Shown here: piece after piece, positions 28,201-40,200 of the stretch
How the letters are laid out: each line of letters opens with the position of its first letter
Position numbering within the stretch: position 1 is the stretch's first letter
DNA from: Anthonomus grandis grandis
Taxonomy: Eukaryota > Arthropoda > Insecta > Coleoptera > Curculionidae
Assembly (NCBI RefSeq): GCF_022605725.1
Contig: NC_065564.1
Location: 4,442,698-4,506,697, forward strand
DNA length: 64,000 bases
Direction of reading: 5' to 3'
The notes under the pieces: model-generated
The model's input: only the letters and a program-made list of their open reading frames with translations
What the model was told of the DNA's origin: nothing
Databases searched by the model: none
Position numbers and translations under genes: made by a program

Positions 28201-31200
28201 TTTTATATGAAAAAAACCAAAATTGCCCAAAATTTTGACTTTTTTTTAGAGTAAGCTCTTGAAACTTTCCAGATAGTTATAATTAATGATTTCCTTACTG
28301 GTAGTTTTTAAATCAACTCTCTACGTACAATAGAACAGAATTTGTCCCCCAAAATCAAGGTTTTTCATATGAAAAAAACGAAAAGTGGCCAAAATTTTGG
28401 CTTTTTTTTAGAGTAAGCTCTTGAAACTTTCCAGATTGTTATAACTAACGATTTCCTTACTGGTAGTTTTTAAATCAACTCTCTACATACAATAGAACAG
28501 AATTTGTCCCCCAAAAGCAAGGTTTTTCATATGAAAAAAACGAAAAGTGGCCAAAATTTTGGCTTTTTTTTAGAGTAAGCTCTTGAAACTTTCCAGATAG
28601 TTATAATTAATGATTTCCTTACTGGTAGTTTTTAAATCAACTCTCTACGTACAATAGAACAGAATTTGTCTCAGAAAAGCAAAGTTTTTTATATGAAAAA
28701 AACCAAAATTGCCCAAAATTTTGACTTTTTTTTAGAGTAAGCTCTTGAAACTTTCCAGATAGTTATAATTAATGATTTCCTTACTGGTAGTTTTTAAATC
28801 AACTCTCTACGTACAATAGAACAGAATTTGTCCCCCAAAAGCAAAGTTTTTTATATGAAAAAAACCAAAATTGCCCAAAATTTTGACTTTTTTTGGAGTA
28901 GATCCTTGAAACTTTCCAGATTGTTATATTTAATGATTTCCTTACTGGTAGTTTTTAAATCAACTCTCTACGTACAATAGAACAGAATTTGTCCCCCAAA
29001 ATCAAGGTTTTTCATATGAAAAAAACGAAAAGTGGCCAAAATTTTGGCTTTTTTTTAGAGTAAGCTCTTGAAACTTTCCAGATTGTTATAACTAACGATT
29101 TCCTTACTGGTAGTTTTTAAATCAACTCTCTACATACAATAGAACAGAATTTGTCCCCCAAAAGCAAAGTTTTTAATATGAAAAAAACCAAAATTGGTCA
29201 AAATTTTGACTTTTTTTGGAGTAGATCCTTGAAACTTTCCAGATTGTTATATTTAATGATTTCCTTACTGGTAGTTTTTAAATCAACTCTCTACGTACAA
29301 TAGAACAGAATTTGTCTCAGAAAAGCAAAGTTTTTTATATGAAAAAAACCAAAATTGCCCAAAATTTTGACTTTTTTTTAGAGTAAGCTCTTGAAACTTT
29401 CCAGATAGTTATAATTAATGATTTCCTTACTGGTAGTTTTTAAATCAACTCTCTACGTACAATAGAACAGAATTTGTCCCCCAAAATCAAGGTTTTTCAT
29501 ATGAAAAAAACGAAAAGTGGCCAAAATTTTGGCTTTTTTTTAGAGTAAGCTCTTGAAACTTTCCAGATTGTTATAACTAACGATTTCCTTACTGGTAGTT
29601 TTTAAATCAACTCTCTACATACAATAGAACAGAATTTGTCCCCCAAAAGCAAGGTTTTTCATATGAAAAAAACGAAAAGTGGCCAAAATTTTGGCTTTTT
29701 TTTAGAGTAAGCTCTTGAAACTTTCCAGATAGTTATAATTAATGATTTCCTTACTGGTAGTTTTTAAATCAACTCTCTACGTACAATAGAACAGAATTTG
29801 TCTCAGAAAAGCAAAGTTTTTTATATGAAAAAAACCAAAATTGCCCAAAATTTTGACTTTTTTTTAGAGTAAGCTCTTGAAACTTTCCAGATAGTTATAA
29901 TTAATGATTTCCTTACTGGTAGTTTTTAAATCAACTCTCTACGTACAATAGAACAGAATTTGTCCCCCAAAAGCAAAGTTTTTTATATGAAAAAAACCAA
30001 AATTGCCCAAAATTTTGACTTTTTTTGGAGTAGATCCTTGAAACTTTCCAGATTGTTATATTTAATGATTTCCTTACTGGTAGTTTTTAAATCAACTCTC
30101 TACGTACAATAGAACAGAATTTGTCCCCCAAAATCAAGGTTTTTCATATGAAAAAAACGAAAAGTGGCCAAAATTTTGGCTTTTTTTTAGAGTAAGCTCT
30201 TGAAACTTTCCAGATTGTTATAATTAATGATTTCCTTACTGGTAGTTTTTAAATCAACTCTCTACATACAATAGAACAGAATTTGTCCCCCAAAAGCAAA
30301 GTTTTTCATATGAAAAAAACCAAAATTGGTCAAAATTTTGACTTTTTTTTGGAGTAGATCCTTGAAACTTTCCAGATTGTTATAATTAATGATTTCCTTA
30401 CTGGTAGTTTTTAAATCAACTCTCTACGTATAATAGAACAGAATTTGTCCCCCAAAAGCAAAGTTTTTCATATGAAAAAAACGAAAAGTGGCCAAAATTT
30501 TGACTTTTTTTTAGAGTAGATCCTTGAAACTTTCCAGATTGTTATAATTAATGATTTCCTTACTGGTAGTTTTTAAATCAACTCTCTAAGTGCAATAGAA
30601 CAGAATTTGTCCCCCAAAAGCAAAGTTTTTTGTATGAAAAAAAACCAAAATTGCCCAAAATTTTGACTTTTTTTTAGAGTAAGCTCTTGAAACTTTCCAG
30701 ATTGTTATAATTAACCATTTTCTTACTGGTAGTTTTTAAATCAACTCTCTACGTACAATAGAACAGAATTTGTCCCAGAAAAGCAAAGTTTTTCATATGA
30801 AAAAAACCAAAATTGGTCAAAATTTTGACTTTTTTTTGGAGTAGATCCTTGAAACTTTCCAGATTGTTATAATTAATGATTTCCTTACTGGTAGTTTTTA
30901 AATCAACTCTCTACGTACAATAGAACAGAATTTGTCTCCCAAAAGCAAAGTTTTTTTATATGAAAAAAACCAAAATTGCCCAAAATTTTGACTTTTTTTT
31001 AGAGTAAGCTCTTGAAACTTTCCAGATTGTTATAATTAACCATTTTCTTACTGGTAGTTTTTAAATCAACTCTCTACGTACAATAGAACAGAATTTGTCC
31101 CAGAAAAGTAAAGTTTTTCATATGAAAAAAACCAAAATTGGTCAAAATTTTGACTTTTTTTTGGAGTAGATCCTTGAAACTTTCCAGATTGTTATAATTA

Positions 31201-34200
31201 ATGATTTCCTTACTGGTAGTTTTTAAATCAACTCTCTACGTATAATAGAACAGAATTTGTCCCCCAAAAGCAAAGTTTTTCATATGAAAAAAACGAAAAG
31301 TGGCCAAAATTTTGACTTTTTTTTGGAGTAGATCCTTGAAACTTTCCAGATTGTTATAATTAATGCTTTCCTTACTGGCAGTTTTTAAATCAACTCTCTA
31401 AGTGCAATAGAACAGAATTTGTCCCCCAAAAGCAAAGTTTTTTGTATGAAAAAAACCAAAATTGCCCAAAATTTTGACTTTTTTTTAGAGTAAGCTCTTG
31501 AAACTTTCCAGATTGTTATAATTAACCATTTTCTTACTGGTAGTTTTTAAATCAACTCTCTACGTATAATAGAACAGAATTTGTCCCCCAAAAGCAAAGT
31601 TTTTCATATGAAAAAAACCAAAATTGGTCAAAATTTCGACTTTTTTTTGGAGTAGATCCTTGAAACTTTCCAGATTGTTATATTTAATGATTTCCTTACT
31701 GGTAGTTTTTAAATCAACTCTCTACATACAATAGAACAGAATTTGTCCCCCAAAAGCAAAGTTTTTCATATGAAAAAAACCAAAATTGGTCAAAATTTTG
31801 ACTTTTTTTTGGAGTAGATCCTTGAAACTTTCCAGATTGTTATAATTAATGATTTCCTTACTGGTAGTTTTTAAATCAACTCTCTACGTATAATAGAACA
31901 GAATTTGTCCCCCAAAAGCAAAGTTTTTCATATGAAAAAAACGAAAAGTGGCCAAAATTTTGACTTTTTTTTGGAGTAGATCCTTGAAACTTTCCAGATT
32001 GTTATAATTAATGATTTCCTTACTGGTAGTTTTTAAATCAACTCTCTACGTACAATAGAACAGAATTTGTCCCCCAAAAGCAAAGTTTTTTATATGAAAA
32101 AAACCAAAATTGCCCAAAATTTTGACTTTTTTTTAGAGTAAGCTCTTGAAACTTTCCAGATTGTTATAATTAATGATTTCCTTACTGGTAGTTTTTAAAT
32201 CAACTCTCTACGTACAATAGAACAGAATTTGTCCCAGAAAAGCAAAGTTTTTCATATGAAAAAAACCAAAATTGGTCAAAATTTTGACTTTTTTTTAGAG
32301 TAGATCCTTGAAACTTTCCAGATTGTTATAATTAATGATTTCCTTACTGGTAGTTTTTAAATCAACTCTCTACATACAATAGAACAGAATTTGTCCCCCA
32401 AAAGCAAAGTTTTTCATATGAAAAAACGAAAAGTGGCCAAAATTTTGACTTTTTTTTAGAGTAAGCTCTTGAAACTTTTCAGATTATTATAATTAATGAT
32501 TTCCTTACTGGTAGTTTTTAAATCAACTCTCTACGTAGAATAGAACAGAATTTGTCCCTCAAAAGCAAAGTTTTTCATATGAAAAAAACCAAAATTGGCC
32601 AAAATTTTGACTTTTTTGGGGGTAAGCTCTTGAAACTTTCCACACTATTATAATTAATGATTTCCTTCCCGGTAGTTTTTAAATCAACTCTCTACGTACA
32701 ATAGAACAGAATTTGTCCCCCAAAAGCAAAGTTTTTCACATAAAAAAAAACAAAATTGGTAAGTACCTAAGGCGTTTAAAAGAAATCAATCATCCTCAGT
32801 CTTTCATACACCATCGAAATAAAACAACCCCATTTTATTTACGACTAATTAATTTTTTTTCAACCCTATACCCAAATCCCCGCGAACGAAGTGTCAGGCG
32901 TCTCGTACACGGCCGGATTCACCAACTGATCGAAGGCGGTTATCAGCAGGAACACCGCAAGGACATTCGCAAAATTCCAAAGAATTTTGCCGATCTGAAA
33001 GAAGAGTTTGAGGATTCGGCAGGGAACGAGGACCAGGAGCAAGGGGAGGGGCGGTGCGGCGAGTCAACTTACCACACTCGGTCCAGTCCGTTCCAAAGTC
33101 GCGCGTTTCTTGCGCTGCTTCCGGTCCAGGCTTCCAGGTTTCGTTTGGATCAAGTCGGCGTGTCTCTTGTGACGACTGGAAGGTCTGGAGGGAGGCCCCG
33201 TCGTTATCGGGAACAGGGGAGGCTGATGGGTTTTTATCGATTTTATCGAGAACTCGCTCGGTTTCGTCACGTTTTCCGGCAGTTCCTGAGGGGAAAATTA
33301 AGGGATTTTTTCTGGATTTGTACAATAGTCCTTCAATAAATTGACACGGTCAAAGGCTATACAAACATCCAAATATTTTGATAAATAATGAACTGATTTT
33401 GTCAAACGAAAGCTAAGTAAACAATATCTTTTAAGGGTTAAAAAAGGCACATACAGGCTCATTTCCCTCCATAATAACGGCGAACTCAACAGGGGGGGCC
33501 GACTGACTTTTAAGGTTAAACTGGCTGTACTTGCTGACCGGTTTAGGGACGTTGGAGCCCCTCGAGCGTTGCTTGGGAATTTTTAACTTTGAGGCGCGTT
33601 TCGCCGGTTTAACCAAGTCCCGGAGGTCTTCGTGTGAGGAGTTTTCCTCCATACACTTAATCACTTCGGTGCGTTGCTCCACCTTCACCCCGTCATACTC
33701 AGTCGACCTTGTCTTGCACGAGGCCAAAGCCTGAGAGGGAAACAAGAGGTGAAACCCCAAAATAACCCCCTAAAAAACCGCGTTTTTTTCCAACGATTCA
33801 ACTGACCGTAGGCTCGTCAAAGTTCGGTTCGTGGTCTCCCTCCTGAAAATCGTGTCTCCTGATCCAGTTTTGAACCCGACCGTAGACCTGCGGGGAGAAA
33901 ATGTCCCCGTCTGTCTCCCGGAAAGTCATGGTTTTACTCCTCTTCGCAATTTTGTCGCCGTCGTTCCCAGGCATGTCTCCCGAATGACCCTCGTAAACCC
34001 GATTATTATTTTCTTGGAAATTTTCACGAATTTGACATGTCTGACAGTGACGGGACGGTTTGACGGCGGTCTGGTGTTTGTTCAGGTGGGGGGTACCTTG
34101 AAATATTCGCGTGATCCAGTTTGGATGTGGTAAAAGTTGAATTAGGAAGTTTTAATTAAATTTTTCTCAAGAACCCTTGGGTTTCCCAAAATTTTTGTCG

Positions 34201-37200
34201 GTATAGAAAACGTGCCCATTAATTAGTTTTCTATTTCACTTTTTGTTTCACGTCTCTATCTTTAATAGTTAAAAAGTTATCCCAATTTGTGAAAATCACC
34301 CATATTGTAAAAATGGTAAAATACATAAATGTCACTTTTTCTCAAAAACCATTAATTTTTCAAAAAAAATTGTAAGTACATAAAAGGTTCCAATTAATTA
34401 GTTTATCATTTCACTTTTTGTTTCATATCTCTACCACTAATAGCAACAAACTTATCCTAAATTTTGAAAATCACCCAAAATGTAAATATGGCAAATAACC
34501 TAAATGTCACCTTTACTCAAAAACCCTTATTTTTTCAAAAAAACTTGTAGATACATAAGAGGTTCCAATTAATTAGTTTTCAATTTCACTTTTTGTTTCA
34601 TATCTCTACCACTAATAGCAACAAACTTATCCTAAATTTTGAAAATCACCCAAATTGTGAAAATGGCAAATAAACTAAATGTCACCTTTACTCAAAAACC
34701 CTTAGTTTTTCAAAAAAACTTGTAGATACATAAAAGGTTCCAATTAATTAGTTTTCAATTTCACTTTTTGTTTCATATCTCTACCACTAATAGCAACAAA
34801 CTTATCCTAAATTTTGAAAATCACCCAAAATGTAAATATGGCAAATAACCTAAATGTCACCTTTACTCAAAAACCCTTATTTTTTCAAAAAAACTTGTAG
34901 ATACATAAAAGGTTCCAATTAATTAGTTTTCAATTTCACTTTTTGTTTCATATCTCTACCACTAATAGCAACAAACTTATCCTAAATTTTGAAAATCACC
35001 CATATTGTAAAAATGGCAAATAACCTAAATGTCACCTTTACTCAAAAACCCTTAGTTTTTCAAAAAAACTTGTAGATACATAAAAGGTTCCAATTAATTA
35101 GTTTTCAATTTCACTTTTTGTTTCATATCTCTACCACTAATAGCAACAAACTTATCCTAAATTTTGAAAATCACCCAAATTGTAAAAATGGCAAATAACC
35201 TAAATGTCACCTTTTCTCAAAAACTCTTAGTTTTTCAAAAAAACTTGTAGACGCATAAAAGGTTCCAATTAATTAGTTTTCCATTTCACTTTTTGTTTCA
35301 TATCTCTACCACTAATAGCAACAAACTTATCCTAAATTTTGAAAATCACCCAAATTGTAAAAATGGCAAATAACCTAAATGTCACCTTTTCTCAAAAACC
35401 CTTAGTTTTTCAAAAAAACTTGTAGACGCATAAAAGGTTCCAATTAATTAGTTTTCAATTTCACTTTTTGTTTCATATCTCTACCACTAATAGCAACAAA
35501 CTTATCCTAAATTTTGAAAATCACCCATATTGTAAAAATGGCAAATAACCTAAATGTCACCTTTACTCAAAAACCCTTAGTTTTTCAAAAAAACCTGTAG
35601 ATACATAAAAGGTTCCAATTAATTAGTTTTCAATTTCACTTTTTGTTTCATATTTCTACCACTAATAGCAACAAACTTATCCCAAATTTTGAAAATCACC
35701 CAAATATGAAAAACATACTTTCAACCAACGGTTTCCTTTTAAAACCCGGAAACCTCCGGGCCTCCAACCTCCCATTAGACGATGCCCCTTTACTTCCCGA
35801 AAAATTTTGAAAATTGTCATTTTCAAAAATCTTCTGGACCACAAAACTACCGTCCTTCCGCGTCATTGTCTCTTTAGAAACGAAATTCCTGGAGGTGATT
35901 TTCACCAGCCGCTTCGAGGACTCGTAAAACACATTTTGCCTCGTTATGTCGTCATTTCCCGCGTGGATAATCTCAATGTTAATCGTTTCCTGGCTGCTAC
36001 ACACCGAACTAGTTTTCTCGATCACTTCCGGTTCCGCGGGAGGCACTTCCGTCTTATTCAAAACCTCCTCGATTCGCGCCTTTTTTATTCTCAGATGTTT
36101 CCTGATCAGTTCCAGGGGGCTGAACCTTTTTAGGCCCAATTGGGGTTTGGAAGTTGAGTTTTTGTTTTCTAGGGGAGTTTTCGAGGGGATTTCCAACGGG
36201 TTTTGGGTGTCCTGATAAGGAATCCTTACCGGGACGTCCGGGAACCCCAGGGACTCGAACGAGTCTTTTGTAGTTATAAACGTGTGGCAATGGAAGACGT
36301 TTAGGGTTTTTTTGGGGGTTAGTTCGGGGTTTTGAGGGCATTTTTCTTCGGTTTTTTCGGGGATGGCGGCCAGTTTGGCCTTTTTAATTAATTTCTTTTT
36401 GGGTTTCGGGGGTTTTTTCTCCAGCAGGTTCACTGAGAGGCACACGTTTCTTGACGAGACTTTTTTCGGTTTATGTTCTAAAAAGGGGACAAATAATTGA
36501 TGAATATTTGGCGTTTTTTAAACAATTATATCAAGTATAAATCAAATAGAAAACTTAAGGAAATCAAGAAAGTATAAAATATTAAACCGAAGAATTCGAA
36601 GGCAAATTAAAGGAAATTCAGGAAAAACTGGAATTGGTTAAGTATGGTACCTCTAGGAACCTCGGCATTATAAGTCAAATCAAAAAACTCCCTCTTTTTC
36701 ACACTCTTAAGGCTGCCAACGTTACGGGGCAACACCGTTCTCTCGCTAAGGGTTTGCAGGGGCGGATTAATCGCTATTTTAGGGACTTTAGGTCGTTTTT
36801 TCACGACCTTTTCCCCCGTTTTATGCACCAGAGGGTACGAGTCGTCTTTGCACCCACTTTTAGGCGATTTCTCACTAAACTTCTGAGGAATTTTCGACAA
36901 AACCGCCTTTTTTTTCTAAAAATCTATACTTGCGCCAAAAATTGAAAAAAGGTAAGCGGTACTTACCAGTTTCGGATGCTTGATGTGAGGAATCTCGCCC
37001 CTGAACGTATCGTACACCTGAGTGAGGTAAGCGGTCATTACCAAGTAGTCGTTGGTGCGAGTGATTTCCTCGCCGGTCATAAAAGGGGATAAACCTGCGA
37101 GAAATTAAAGAAAAAATACTCAAAACAATTTCTAAATCTAATCCAGTTTTCAAAAATTAGTGCAATTGAGACCGCATGACAGAAGTAAAATTTCTTTAGC

Positions 37201-40200
37201 TCCATTCACATGTATATTTAAGCACAATTTCCGTGCGTAATTTCTTCTAAGTTGATGGTCCTGGAGCACAATTATTCATATTCATGTATCACTTTCTGCC
37301 ATAATTTCTTATTATTCCCCTGGAAAATTCACAAAATGTGAACCTTAAAATGAATTTATAATTTTATTCACTGTTAAACGTAGAATAATTGATACATTGA
37401 ACAACAAACATTTATAAAATTGTTCAAGAACGAAATAATCAAGAAATCACCGTTCGGGTAACGCTAGCAAACGGGACGCCATTTTGAAAAGTAAAATTAT
37501 AAATACATATAAGATGCCAAAAAAAAGCTTTGCATTTCACTTTTTGTTTCATGTCTCTACCTCACGTAGCAACAAACTTATACTAAGTTTTGGAAATCAC
37601 AGAAATTGTAAAAATGGCAAAAAATCTAAATGTCACTTTTACTCAGAAACCTTTAGTTTTTTAAAAAATGTTGTAGATACATAAAAGGTGCCAATTAATT
37701 AGTTTTCTATTTCACTTTTTGTTTCATGTCTCTACCTCAAATAGCAACAAACTTATCCCAAATTATGAAAATCACACAAATTGTAAAAATGGGTAACAGA
37801 CCTAAGTGTTACTTTTTCTCAAAAACCACTAGTTTATCAAAAAATGGTGTAGATACATAAAAGGTGCCAATTAATTAGTTTTCTATTTCACTTTTTGTTT
37901 CATGTTTCCATCTCAAATAGCAACAAACTTATCCTAAATTTCGAAAATCATCCAAATTATAAAAATGGTAAAATACATAAGTGTGACTTTTTCTCAAAAA
38001 CCATTGGGTTTTCAAAAAAAATTGTAGATACATAAAAGATTCCAATTAATTAGTTTTCCATTTCACTTTTTGTTTTATGTCTCTATCTCTAATATTAAAA
38101 AAGTTATACCAATATACGAAAATCACCCATATTGTAAAAATGGAAAAATACATAAATGCCATTTTCTCTCAAAAACCTTTAGTTTTTCAAGAAAAATTGT
38201 AGATACATAAATGATTCCAATTAATTAGTTTCTTATGACACTTTTTGTTTCATGTCTCCACCTCAAATAGCAACAAACTTATCCCAAATTTTGAAAATCA
38301 CACAAATTGTAAAAATGGGTAACAGACCTAAGTGTTACTTTTTCTCAAAAACCACTAGTTTATCAAAAAATGGTGTAGATACATAAAAGGTGCCAATTAA
38401 TTAGTTTTCTATTTCACTTTTTGTTTCATGTTTCCATCTCAAATAGCAACAAACTTATCCTAAATTTCGAAAATCATCCAAATTATAAAAATGGTAAAAT
38501 ACATAAGTGTGACTTTTTCTCAAAAACCATTGGGTTTTCAAAAAAAATTGTAGATACATAAAAGATTCCAATTAATTAGTTTTCCATTTCACTTTTTGTT
38601 TTATGTCTCTATCTCTAATATTAAAAAAGTTATACCAATATACGAAAATCACCCATATTGTAAAAATGGCAAAATACATAAATGCCATTTTCTCTCAAAA
38701 ACCTTTAGTTTTTCAAGAAAAATTGTAGATACATAAATGATTCCAATTAATTAGTTTCTTATGACACTTTTTGTTTCATGTCTCCACCTCAAATAGCAAC
38801 AAACTTATCCCAAATTTTGAAAATCACACAAATTGTAAAAATGGGTAACAGACCTAAGTGTTACTTTTTCTCAAAAACCACTAGTTTATCAAAAAATGGT
38901 GTAGATACATAAAAGGTGCCAATTAATTAGTTTTCTATTTCACTTTTTGTTTCATGTTTCCATCTCAAATAGCAACAAACTTATCCTAAATTTCGAAAAT
39001 CATCCAAATTATAAAAATGGTAAAATACATAAGTGTGACTTTTTCTCAAAAACCATTGGGTTTTCAAAAAAAATTGCAGATACATAAAAGATTCCAATTA
39101 ATTAGTTTTCCATTTCACTTTTTGTTTTATGTCTCTATCTCTAATATTAAAAAAGTTATACCAATATACGAAAATCACCCATATTGTAAAAATGGCAAAA
39201 GACATAAATGCCATTTTCTCTCAAAAACCCTTAGTTTTTCAAGAAAAATTGTAGATACATAAATGATTCCAATTGATTAATTTTTCATTTAATTTTTGGT
39301 TCCATGTCTCTACCTCAAATAGCCACAAACTAATCCCAATGGAGTGTTGCTGTTTATAGAGTTTTTTGTATATCATTAACATTTTCTTACTCCCCAACTC
39401 AAGCATGCCTAAAGAAGTTTTACTTAAAAAAAAAAAAACATTTTTTACCCCCAATAGGGTAAGGGGGACTTACCCAGCTCCTTTTCCAGCACGTCCATGG
39501 CCAACTGGTTACAACGCGATGCTTCCCACTCCTTGATGGCCCCGTAGTCTAGCAAATCGGGTCGGTAATGGTGAATAAGGGCGCACAGCACCCTCCCGTT
39601 TTCAAACACAGACTTCACATCGGAAATTTCAATTTCCTCGTGCGTTTTTAGCTGCTCAGAGAGCCACGAGAGTAAAACCTCAGAATCCACGTTACCTGTA
39701 AATTCAAGGGTCGTTTTGGGGGGGAGGGTTTAAAGGTCGAATTGAGGCACGTACCGCGTCTCCTCTTCTTCGCCACGTGCTCCGGCCTCCCCATGTAGTC
39801 CAGGGAGGCGCGTTTCATCCGATCGATACCCTCAGGGTTATCGGTGTCATAGAGGAAAACCGTTTGATGAGGGGTGACCACCCTTTTGTTTAAGTTTGGA
39901 TACCTAAAGAGGGCGCATGGATTAACCTCTCCGAACAAACAAAGATTCGAGCGAGTCTTGATACCTGGTAGCAGGATCCAAAGTATAAGCCTTCCAATCC
40001 TTATTCAGATTATCGGGGGTGGTTTGGGCGAGTAAACGATAAATCGACTCCCTCTCGGCCAAAACGTCCAACGGAGTCATCTGACCGGAGCAGTAGCTCC
40101 GGATGGCCCAGGCGGCGTCCAAAGAAGACAGAAAACCCCTGGCGCACCCCGATCCCGTCGGCCAAAACGGCTCCAGTAAACTGTCGCCCACCAAAATCAT

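Noticed and set aside
14820..32755. CRISPR-like or integron-like array
   Set aside because: Units are contiguous 162-bp repeats with no unique spacers, in a eukaryotic intron.
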